DNA from: Candidatus Taylorbacteria bacterium RIFCSPLOWO2_01_FULL_45_15b
Lineage (GTDB): Bacteria > Patescibacteriota > Minisyncoccia > Phycocordibacterales > 01-FULL-45-15b
DNA length: 15,441 nt
Assembly (NCBI GenBank): GCA_001822655.1
Contig: MHRX01000057.1
Coordinates: 1 to 15,441 of the forward strand
Direction: 5' to 3'
Numbering within the stretch: the first letter of the stretch is position 1; the number at the start of each line of letters is the position of its first letter. This document shows, piece after piece, positions 1 through 5,817 of this stretch. A program made the position numbers and the translations under genes. A model generated the notes under the pieces. That model saw only the letters and a program-made list of their open reading frames with translations. It had not been told where the DNA came from and made no database searches.

Positions 1-87
1 GAAACGGAAGCGAAGAAGGAGTTGGCATGTGCGGGAGGAGTGTGTGAGATCGATGATGTGCCGGTAAAGGCGAAGGCGGTAGCGTGA
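1..87 (+). CDS. C-terminal end of a protein, possibly ribosomal protein bL12 (L7/L12)
   Basis: Frame 1 is open from the window edge to a TGA at 85-87, giving 28 residues. The piece EAKKELACAGGVCEID resembles the last helix and strand of bL12 (family pattern: E-x-x-K-K-x-L-E-x-A-G-A-K-V-E-(I/L/V)). Here the alanine of AGA is glycine, and about 12 residues follow the usual end. A terminator 54 bases downstream fits the end of an rplJ-rplL type operon. The start and most of the gene lie outside the window, so the identification rests on one short motif. It could be another alanine/lysine-rich protein. Confidence 0.45.
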   Translation, partial: ETEAKKELACAGGVCEIDDVPVKAKAVA

Positions 88-90
88 GAG

Positions 91-130
91 GGTATGTAGT
101 ATTTGGTATATAGTATTTAGTATAAATAAA
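91..130. repeat. Short 14-bp tandem repeat
   Basis: Two adjacent 14-bp units, GGTATGTAGTATTT (91-104) and GGTATATAGTATTT (105-118), differ at one base. A decayed third start (AGTATAAATAAA) follows. It lies between the stop codon at 85-87 and the terminator at 141. Confidence 0.6.
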
Positions 131-140
131 GAAGAAGCAC

Positions 141-163
141 AAAACGCCCGAAGGGCGTTTTTG
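141..163 (+). terminator. Rho-independent terminator of the gene ending at 87
   Basis: A 9-bp perfect stem AAAACGCCC/GGGCGTTTT (141-149, 153-161) has a GAA triloop and a T-run that continues downstream. It suits the plus-strand gene at the left edge. Confidence 0.85.
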
Positions 164-227
164 TATCACGTGAGTTCCAGAATTAATTGCAACACTTGAT
201 TTCGCCATTAAGCTAATCAAGTATGCA

Positions 228-260
228 CAAAAAGAAAAACCACAAGGGCGGTGCTTTTTT
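228..260 (-). terminator. Probable terminator of the FkbM gene, imperfect hairpin
   Basis: An A-tract plus CAC (235-243) pairs with GTG plus a T-tract (251-260), with one C-C mismatch and a 7-nt loop. On the minus strand the hairpin is followed by TTTTTCTTTTT, as expected for the gene that stops at 285. A-tract and T-tract flank both sides, so it may work in both directions. Confidence 0.5.
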
Positions 261-283
261 CTAGCGACACATGGTGTCGCTAG
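261..283. repeat. Palindrome, 10-bp arms, ATG triloop
   Basis: CTAGCGACAC (261-270) and GTGTCGCTAG (274-283) are perfect reverse complements around a 3-base loop. The GCGACAC/GTGTCGC core recurs in the palindrome at 1391-1421 on the other side of the methyltransferase gene. It touches the 3' end of that gene. Confidence 0.9.
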
Positions 284-284
284 A

Positions 285-1172
285 TTATGATTGTAGCAAA
301 AGATTAATATGATGTTTTCCTTCTTTTTCGGAAGCGCAAATCGCAAAAATTTCTTCGTTGTTTATATCTCTTAGCGTTTTGTTTTTTTCATCAATTAGCT
401 TAATAGTATAGCCATATTCCCGCAAAGTTCGCAGAAGCTCCTTTGGATCAGTGCCCATATTGCGAAGCCCATAAGGCCAAAATTCTGTAAAAATAATCAG
501 GTTTTTATTCTTTAGCAAAGATTGGGCGCCAGCCATTATTAATCCTTCAGCTCCTTGTGTATCTATTTTTATAAGTCGTATTTTTGAATCAACAAAACAT
601 TTATCCAGCGAGGTAGTTAAAACTTCGGTAAAGTTATTGCTTTTGATAGCCAGATTTTCTTTCGCAAAAGTAGCGCCGGAAAAATTTCTTTCATCACAAT
701 AAACTTTTATAGAGCCATCTTTATCAGAGAGCGCTTTCTGAACCGGGATTATATTAGAATAGTTATTCGCCTTTATATTTTTCGTAAGCAATCCGTAGTT
801 ATTCGGTTCTGGCTCAAAAGCATAGACACAACCCTCGCTACCTACGGTTTCCGCCATAAGCAATGTGTAATATCCTATGTTTGCTCCAATATCAATAACT
901 GTGTCTCCCTTTTTTAGCATTGACCGAATAAGTTGAGTTTCGAAGGGCTCATATACGCCATCTTTTAATAGATAAGAAAATATATTTTTGTCTTTAGAAT
1001 TGACATAAAGTTTATGTCCGAAAATTGATAGTTTAACAACTCCTCTGGGCTTGAGCAATTTATAAATTTGAGTATGTATTGTTAACAGACCCGGAATTCT
1101 TCCCAATCCTTTTCCAAAGAAAATAGTAGATATATTTATGAAGAATTTGTGAAGATGTAATTTTAATTTCAT
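285..1172 (-). CDS. FkbM family SAM-dependent methyltransferase
   Basis: 295 residues, close to the usual length of the family. The SAM-binding motif I is VIDIGANIG (92-100), with the acidic ribose-binding residue after strand 2 in FEPEP (E120). The family-typical IKIDTQGAE lies at 201-209. FkbM proteins O-methylate sugars or hydroxyls, often on surface glycans or secondary metabolites; the substrate here cannot be read from sequence. The first ~45 residues are basic and hydrophobic and could bind the membrane surface, which is an inference. No Shine-Dalgarno precedes the ATG. The gene is visibly more AT-rich than the plus-strand genes nearby and stands alone between two related palindromes, which suggests acquisition by transfer. 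Its surroundings contain no glycosyltransferases, so it does not sit in a visible glycan cluster. Confidence 0.88.
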   Translation of the reverse strand: MKLKLHLHKFFINISTIFFGKGLGRIPGLLTIHTQIYKLLKPRGVVKLSIFGHKLYVNSKDKNIFSYLLKDGVYEPFETQLIRSMLKKGDTVIDIGANIGYYTLLMAETVGSEGCVYAFEPEPNNYGLLTKNIKANNYSNIIPVQKALSDKDGSIKVYCDERNFSGATFAKENLAIKSNNFTEVLTTSLDKCFVDSKIRLIKIDTQGAEGLIMAGAQSLLKNKNLIIFTEFWPYGLRNMGTDPKELLRTLREYGYTIKLIDEKNKTLRDINNEEIFAICASEKEGKHHINLLLQS

Positions 1173-1390
1173 AATTATTCGCTGATAATTATTATCTCAT
1201 TGCAGAAGAGTGTTTGATTGGCATTTCAAAATATTACACGCTTCTTGGAGTGTGAGAAGGCCGGACATTTTTTTGTTTTTTTCTTGGTTCGTTTCGGCAT
1301 TTATTTTTTATCTTACGCTGTTTAAGATAGAGCATAATTCAGATAAGAGTTGTCTGCAATACCAAAATTACGATTACCAAAACATTACGA

Positions 1391-1421
1391 TATTCTGGCG
1401 ACACCAGGTGTCGCCAGAATA
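1391..1421. repeat. Near-perfect 31-bp palindrome, 15-bp arms
   Basis: The arm TATTCTGGCGACACC (1391-1405) is exactly reverse-complementary to 1407-1421, with one central base. The core GGCGACAC-CAG-GTGTCGCC matches the design of the palindrome at 261-283. It is followed directly by a GGTCGAACC palindrome (1422-1438). Confidence 0.92.
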
Positions 1422-1438
1422 CAGAGGTCGAACCTTTG
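1422..1438. repeat. GGTCGAACC hairpin, copy 1
   Basis: CAGAGGT-CGA-ACCTTTG folds as 7 pairs (one G-U) around a triloop. Close copies occur at 2339-2355 and, inverted, at 2421-2447. Confidence 0.7.
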
Positions 1439-1556
1439 TGCAAAAAATGCCTAAATTACATGACGAAGCGAGAGGAGGTGTGCATTCAATGCATATAATT
1501 ACCGCGCTTTCGGATTGAATTTTACCGGGTTCGTTATCGGAAAGGCGCTAAATAAC

Positions 1557-1586
1557 TTGACCATACGTTTTCAGTGATGACATAAT
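1557..1586 (+). promoter_or_regulatory. Candidate promoter of the 188-aa secreted protein gene
   Basis: TTGACC (1557-1562), an 18-base spacer and CATAAT (1581-1586) match the sigma-70 type consensus well. The expected start point lies about 60 bases before the ATG at 1651. Confidence 0.55.
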
Positions 1587-1650
1587 CTGGTCAGACATGG
1601 AGGATACTTCTCCATAGACAGTCCAAAACAAAAAATAAAAGCGGAGACAT

Positions 1651-2217
1651 ATGAAGAATCTGATCACTGTTGTTTTTCTGATTGCACCATGGATGGTGTA
1701 CGGAGCGGAAGTGGAGGCGGTTGTTGGTGAAGACACCATCACTTACCGCGTTAAGGAAGCTGGCGGAAATGCTGTGGATTATACAGCGAACAATGAACTT
1801 GTATTGACCAGGGTACAGGTGTGGAAAGGTGATTCACTTGTGTATGAAATCGAGCCTGACAATATTCCCCGAAAAGCTGGGAACACCCTCGAAAATATCG
1901 CACCTGATTGGGCGTCTCGCGCGAGGACTTTTTCAGCGCTGACAAACAAGTTCAAGGTGAACGTAACGCGCCGCATCAGAGCGTTTCCTAAAGAGGGGGA
2001 GGCATACCAACTCGTCGGAGAGAATTATTCTGGCGGGAAACTTGAGTCTTACATACTCAAAGTGGAGTCAGGGAAAGTGAAAGTGGTGGATGCAAAAAAT
2101 ATGAGAGTTCGACCTCCACGAGCAAGGGAGTTTGTCCTTGCCAGTGATCACGGGAAGCTTGTCCCCATCATGGTTGGAACAAATGGCCAACGATTCATCC
2201 CTTTGCGAGGATTTTGA
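1651..2217 (+). CDS. Small secreted protein of unknown function (188 aa)
   Basis: The N-terminus is a typical signal peptide: MKN, a hydrophobic stretch LITVVFLIAPWMV, then YGAEVEA with a likely cut near residues 18-19. The mature part is mixed charged/polar with several beta-strand-like stretches and no cysteine or motif I recognise. GGAG stands 5 bases before the ATG, a rare clear Shine-Dalgarno in this window. A good promoter lies 65 bases upstream and a strong terminator follows the stop by about 20 bases, so it is a single-gene unit. In style it resembles the exported 233-aa protein at 14239-14940, but I see no alignable similarity. I do not recognise a family. It is most likely extracytoplasmic. 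Confidence 0.8.
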   Translation: MKNLITVVFLIAPWMVYGAEVEAVVGEDTITYRVKEAGGNAVDYTANNELVLTRVQVWKGDSLVYEIEPDNIPRKAGNTLENIAPDWASRARTFSALTNKFKVNVTRRIRAFPKEGEAYQLVGENYSGGKLESYILKVESGKVKVVDAKNMRVRPPRAREFVLASDHGKLVPIMVGTNGQRFIPLRGF

Positions 2218-2232
2218 TCTAGTGGTATTTTC

Positions 2233-2264
2233 AAATACCCAACATGGTATGTTGGGTATTTTTT
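2233..2264 (+). terminator. Strong rho-independent terminator
   Basis: A 13-bp perfect stem AAATACCCAACAT/ATGTTGGGTATTT (2233-2245, 2249-2261) with a GGT triloop ends in a T-run. It closes the 188-aa gene. Confidence 0.9.
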
Positions 2265-2338
2265 AATCGTGGCAAAGATTTGACATTAATAACAAAGTCA
2301 GTCCTTCCTCCAAGTATTTGTGAAGAATTATATAAATA

Positions 2339-2355
2339 CAAAGGTCGAACCTTTG
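2339..2355. repeat. GGTCGAACC hairpin, copy 2
   Basis: CAAAGGT-CGA-ACCTTTG is a perfect 7-bp stem with a triloop. It shares AGGTCGAACCTTTG with copy 1, except one base before it. Confidence 0.8.
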
Positions 2356-2420
2356 CATGCGATTAAACTTGTCTCTGAATTACTAAAAGCTGTGTGGATG
2401 TAAAAGCATTATAATCGTAA

Positions 2421-2447
2421 AGTCGCAAAGGTTCGACCTTTGCGACT
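2421..2447. repeat. GGTTCGACC hairpin, copy 3, inverted and extended
   Basis: A 12-bp perfect stem (2421-2432 with 2436-2447, AGTCGCAAAGGT and its complement) has a TCG triloop. The inner part is the reverse complement of copy 2. Confidence 0.9.
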
Positions 2448-2476
2448 ATGTAGTGCACGGAAGTCAGAATTAAACA

Positions 2477-2497
2477 GAAGGAAGTCAGACTTCCTTC
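2477..2497. repeat. Hairpin GAAGGAAGT-CAG-ACTTCCTTC
   Basis: A perfect 9-bp stem with a CAG triloop. The partial sequence GGAAGTCAGA also occurs just upstream (2459-2468). Confidence 0.85.
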
Positions 2498-2520
2498 CAA
2501 ATAATGGCTAAGAATAAAGA

Positions 2521-2708
2521 GAAAATCCCTCCCCGATTTGGGGAAGGATTTTCATCGAGGATCCTCGCCGGTAAGCCGAGTTCTGTGCCAATTTTGCTCA
2601 CCGAAGGTGGTGCAAAATTGATCACTCCGACCGAAGCGTCGGAGTTTGTCCGACTTTCGGAGAGTTGTCCCGACGCTCGCAAGGCGAGATCGGAACGCTC
2701 AATTTTGT
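2521..2708. repeat. Cluster of consecutive hairpins
   Basis: In order: GAAAATCCCTCCCC (2521-2534) with 2540-2553, 14 positions and one mismatch, 5-nt loop; CGAGGATCCTCG (2556-2567), a 12-bp perfect palindrome; an imperfect stem built on CAATTTTGC and GCAAAATTG (2589-2620); CTCCGAC (2625-2631) with GTCGGAG (2638-2644); CTCGC-AAG-GCGAG near 2666-2678. A further CAATTTTGT (from about 2700) pairs with ACAAAATTG some 20 bases on. Each hairpin stands alone and is separated by only a few bases. Confidence 0.7.
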
Positions 2709-2782
2709 ACTGCCTGCGGCAAACAAAATTGGCGATCATTATTTATCTGGGCCTGTGATTGCTCATAGGCTCGAGCGGCACT

Positions 2783-2836
2783 TCCCTCCCTAGTTTTGAT
2801 AAATCGAAATTTCAATTATTCAAAACTAGGGAGGGA
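2783..2836. repeat. 17-bp perfect inverted repeat with a 20-nt loop
   Basis: TCCCTCCCTAGTTTTGA (2783-2799) is exactly complementary to 2820-2836. The AT-rich loop contains a further partial palindrome around GAAATTTC. No T-run follows, so it is not an obvious terminator. Confidence 0.92.
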
Positions 2837-2873
2837 CACGGCCTTGCACTCGGGTAAGGGTTTAGCCGTTGCA

Positions 2874-2931
2874 CTAAAACATTCGCGAAGCGAATGTTCG
2901 TGCGAACAAAATGCAGAGCATTTTGTTTTAG
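2874..2931. repeat. Three-way junction: two triloop hairpins inside an outer stem
   Basis: The outer stem CTAAAAC (from about 2874) pairs with GTTTTAG (ending near 2931). Inside are AACATTCGC-GAA-GCGAATGTT (2878-2898) and CAAAATGC-AGA-GCATTTTG (2907-2925), both perfect. The ends overlap slightly, so the outer pairs compete with the inner ones. Confidence 0.75.
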
Positions 2932-3052
2932 CACCCGCATTACTGCGGCATTATTCCACTTTTACGGAACTCGCTCCCTTTCGGGTTTGACGTCACTGTT
3001 CGCACCTCTGTCGCTACCTCTTGCGACCGACGGGGGTTACCCGCTACCTGGC

Positions 3053-3069
3053 CTCGTGCAGGGCACGAG
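3053..3069. repeat. Small hairpin CTCGTGC-AGG-GCACGAG
   Basis: A perfect 7-bp stem with a triloop, immediately before the first GTCCGC array. Confidence 0.75.
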
Positions 3070-3157
3070 AACGCGGAACTATGCGGATCGAACGCAGACC
3101 TATGCGGAAATTATTTTTCTGCATCTGTCAGCGTAGTGTCCGTATTTGTCCGCATCC
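3069..3157. repeat. GTCCGC array 1 (inverted arms of ~10-nt units)
   Basis: The left arm 3069-3108 repeats units like ATGCGGA / AACGCGGA; the right arm 3118-3157 carries the complementary units GTCCGTATTT and GTCCGCATCC. The arms face each other around an AT-rich centre (AAATTATTTTT) and can pair imperfectly over about 40 bases. A second array of the same units lies at 3210-3309. Confidence 0.75.
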
Positions 3158-3209
3158 TTGCGCCTTGCACAAGTAAGTGTTCGGACTTTCCTCCCTCGCG
3201 CGAAGCGCG

Positions 3210-3309
3210 CGAACGCGGACCTATGCAGACCGAACGCGGAAACTTTGTGGAAAAAATTACATCCTCCGCATCTGTCCGCGTAATGTCCGCGATTGTCCGC
3301 ATATGTGCG
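3210..3309. repeat. GTCCGC array 2 (inverted arms of ~10-nt units)
   Basis: The left arm 3210-3241 has GAACGCGGACC and CGAACGCGGA. The right arm 3266-3309 has four clean units in a row, TCCGCATCT, GTCCGCGTAAT, GTCCGCGATT and GTCCGCATAT, then a variant GTGCGC. The period is 9-11 bases, near one helical turn. A CGCGC-GAA-GCGCG hairpin (3197-3209) precedes it and GTGCG-CTT-CGCAC follows it (near 3305). Confidence 0.8.
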
Positions 3310-3400
3310 CTTCGCACAAGAGCAATGATCTGGCGAGGTCAAGAAAATAATATCATGGATACTGATTTTCGTAAATGCGACAAAATTGCAGTTTTTCCCA

Positions 3401-3429
3401 TTGCGCCGTTCTAAATCTGTTATTATACT
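3401..3429 (+). promoter_or_regulatory. Candidate promoter of the envelope operon
   Basis: TTGCGC (3401-3406), a 17-base spacer and TATACT (3424-3429). The start point would be about 33 bases before the ATG at 3469. Confidence 0.5.
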
Positions 3430-3468
3430 ATTCACACTATTCGCCAACTTTTTAAACGCTATAGTCTT

Positions 3469-5811
3469 ATGGAAAATACAACTGAACAGAAACGTTCGAT
3501 CCTCGATACACTGCCTTACATTCTTATACTGTTGATAACATTTCTTGTTCCCCTGTTTGTCATACCCGCATTGACTGTCCCATTTGCCAAGGTTTTTGTT
3601 GCGAGCATGGGAACACTCGTCGCGCTTCTTTTGTGGAGTGTGGGGAGGCTTCGTGAGGGAATGGTGGCACTCCCGCGATCCATAGCTGTATTGGGCTTGC
3701 TTCTGCTTCCACTCCCGTTTTTTTTAAGTGCGATTTTCACCGCATCTCCCTATCAGTCGTTCTTTGGCGCCGGTTTTGAAATGGGAACAGTCGTCAATAT
3801 TACAATTCTTACTGTGCTCGCACTTCTAATAACCGCAGTAGTACATACGAAGTCCCGAATGTTTAATTTCTACGTGATTTTTATCGGGTCATTTTTCTTG
3901 GTGTCGCTTTTACAACTTATTCGACTTTTTTCGGGCGGCGACACGCTTTCATTTGGTGTATTTACGAACGCCGCTATGAATTTCGTGGGCAAGTGGAATG
4001 ACCTCGGAATCTTCTTTGGCATCGGGGCAATCCTCGCCATGGCGGCTATTGATTTTAAGATAGACGGAAAGGCAATCAGAGTCTTGTCGTGGGCCGCACT
4101 CGTAATTTCTCTCTTCTTTCTTGCGGTTGTTCATTTTCTCGCTCTCTGGATTGTTCTCGCATTGGTTGCAATTGTGATTGCGGTCTACACGATGTCTATA
4201 GCCAGAAGCCAAAAAGAAGGAGAGGCGGCTCAACCCTTTTTTAAGACACCACCCGTGGCGGCCGTCGCCGTCGTCGTCGTATCGATTCTTTTTTTGATCG
4301 CGGGCAATTCAATCAATGATTCTTTGGCGAGGCGGTTTAACATCGTCCAAATCGAAGTCCGTCCAAATTGGCAAAGCACAATTGCGGTAATGAAACATTC
4401 GTTAAACAAAAATTTACTTTTGGGATCGGGTCCCAATACATTCCAAAAGCAGTGGGTTGAGGCGAAACCGGCGGATGTAAATACAAGTTTGTTTTGGAAT
4501 ACTGATTTTGATTCTGGGGTCGGTTTGATCCCTACGCTGTTTGTTACTACCGGTCTTCTCGGCGCTTTGTTCTGGCTCTTCTTCTTTGGGAGCTTTATTT
4601 ACGCAGGCGCGCGCGCGATCATTGCTCCTATCAAGGATCAGTGGATGAGGTTTTTCACGGTGTCTTCTTTTTTGATCGCGCTCTATCTCTGGACAGTATC
4701 CATCATCTACGTTCCCGGTTCGGCCATCTTTACTCTCGCATTCATCTTTACTGGAATTTTCATTGGGGCGGTCATGAAGGAAAAGCTCATCACAACGCTC
4801 GCTATTTTGTATTCTAAAGAGCCGAGGAGAAATTTTGCAGCTGTCCTTGTGCTTATGTTTTTCATCATCATCTCCGCCTCATCAGGCTACCTTCTTTCTG
4901 AAAAGACGGTTAGTCTTTTGAATGTAAGTCGCGGGCTTGCCCACCTGAATGGTGATGGCGATCTTGTAAAGGCAGAGTCAAGCCTTATAAAGGCAGTCTC
5001 TACAAATTCGCACTCGGACGACTCCATGAGACTCCTTGCGGAATTTTACATCGTTAAGATGAATAATATCGCGAATAACCCCGGCTCCAACCAGGAAACA
5101 TCTCGTCAGGAATTTCAGCAAGCATTGTCTGACGCGCTGAATTGGTCTCAACAGGCGGTGAAGATCGATCCGACGGATTATCAGAATTATATTTCTCTTG
5201 GGCGAGTATACGAGTCTGTTACCGTGCTTTCTGTCGAAGGTGCTTATGAGAATGCAAAGAAGAATTATGAGATTGCGCGACAATTAAACCCTCGTAGTCC
5301 TGCCGTTGTGCTAGTCCTTGCCCGCCTGGAGGCGGCGAGGGGAAATTATGATGGGGCGAATGCCCTCATTGCGGACGCCCTTGTCTTAAAGCCGAACTAT
5401 ACCGATGCCGTATTTTTGGAATCTCAAATTTCCGTGACGCGCGGCGACGTACCTGCGGCTATAGCTTCAGCTGAAAAAGCGGGGATACTTGCTCCAAATG
5501 ACGCTGTAGTCTTTTTCCAGATCGGCTTCCTAAAATACACGAACAAGGATTACAGGGGAGCAATTGAAGCTTTAGAGCGTTCGGTTACACTTCGCAATCA
5601 ATATTCAAATGCCCGTTATTTTCTCGGTCTTAGCTATTCAAAGCTCGGAAGGGTAGAAGAAGCAATCGCTCAATTTGAGGAGATAGAGAAATATAATCCG
5701 GACAACGCTGAAGTAAAGCTCATTCTCTCGAACCTGCGTCAAGGCAAACCTCCGCTTACTGGTGCGGTAGAACCTGCGACTCGAGATGAGTTGCCTGTGT
5801 CCGAAGAGTAA
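3469..5811 (+). CDS. O-antigen ligase-like membrane protein with C-terminal TPR repeats
   Basis: 780 residues. The first ~480 are strongly hydrophobic, with about a dozen membrane segments beginning at LPYILILLITFLVPLFVIPA. A large outer loop carries GSGPNTF (from G319), a tryptophan-rich stretch and DFDSGVGLIPT, the pattern of the Wzy/WaaL (O-antigen ligase/polymerase) family. From about residue 495 the chain is soluble and carries several tetratricopeptide-like helical pairs, with A-x-x-x-x-A-L and P-(N/D) spacing (e.g. IEALERSVTL, KYNPDNAEVK). Family members transfer or polymerise lipid-linked glycans on the outer face of the inner membrane. The exact acceptor is unknown, and in organisms lacking LPS it may be a surface glycan or glycoprotein. 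The murJ start lies 6 bases after the stop, so the two are co-transcribed. No Shine-Dalgarno is visible. Confidence 0.85.
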   Translation: MENTTEQKRSILDTLPYILILLITFLVPLFVIPALTVPFAKVFVASMGTLVALLLWSVGRLREGMVALPRSIAVLGLLLLPLPFFLSAIFTASPYQSFFGAGFEMGTVVNITILTVLALLITAVVHTKSRMFNFYVIFIGSFFLVSLLQLIRLFSGGDTLSFGVFTNAAMNFVGKWNDLGIFFGIGAILAMAAIDFKIDGKAIRVLSWAALVISLFFLAVVHFLALWIVLALVAIVIAVYTMSIARSQKEGEAAQPFFKTPPVAAVAVVVVSILFLIAGNSINDSLARRFNIVQIEVRPNWQSTIAVMKHSLNKNLLLGSGPNTFQKQWVEAKPADVNTSLFWNTDFDSGVGLIPTLFVTTGLLGALFWLFFFGSFIYAGARAIIAPIKDQWMRFFTVSSFLIALYLWTVSIIYVPGSAIFTLAFIFTGIFIGAVMKEKLITTLAILYSKEPRRNFAAVLVLMFFIIISASSGYLLSEKTVSLLNVSRGLAHLNGDGDLVKAESSLIKAVSTNSHSDDSMRLLAEFYIVKMNNIANNPGSNQETSRQEFQQALSDALNWSQQAVKIDPTDYQNYISLGRVYESVTVLSVEGAYENAKKNYEIARQLNPRSPAVVLVLARLEAARGNYDGANALIADALVLKPNYTDAVFLESQISVTRGDVPAAIASAEKAGILAPNDAVVFFQIGFLKYTNKDYRGAIEALERSVTLRNQYSNARYFLGLSYSKLGRVEEAIAQFEEIEKYNPDNAEVKLILSNLRQGKPPLTGAVEPATRDELPVSEE

Positions 5812-5817
5812 AAGAGA

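Larger units (their letters stand above)
1173..1556. other. Intergenic region without a convincing gene
   Basis: AT-rich spacer. The open frame at 1210-1518 has poor composition and no family resemblance, and it is crossed by the palindrome at 1391-1421, so I do not call it a gene. A strong AGGAGGT stands at 1472-1478 with an ATG at 1490, but that frame ends after 8 codons. It may be the relic of a start region or a leader peptide. TGCATT-C-AATGCA nearby is a small palindrome. Confidence 0.5.
2265..3400. other. About 1.1 kb of non-coding, hairpin-rich DNA
   Basis: No open frame here looks like a real protein. The frame 2504-2758 is crossed by six hairpins, and the frames over 3100-3447 only translate the GTCCGC arrays. 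The content is a string of separate palindromes and two short-period arrays, listed individually. The segment ends at the promoter of the gene at 3469. Confidence 0.75.

Noticed and set aside
1210..1518. 102-codon frame rich in F and W
   Set aside because: Runs through a 31-bp palindrome, low-complexity start, no family; likely chance in AT-rich spacer.
2504..2758. 84-codon plus-strand frame beginning MAKNKEKIPP
   Set aside because: Crossed by at least five hairpins, no ribosome site, no recognisable family. The hairpins explain the sequence better than coding does.
3100..3447. Minus-strand frame with repeated YADRC-like peptides
   Set aside because: The peptide repeat is only the translation of the GTCCGC arrays.
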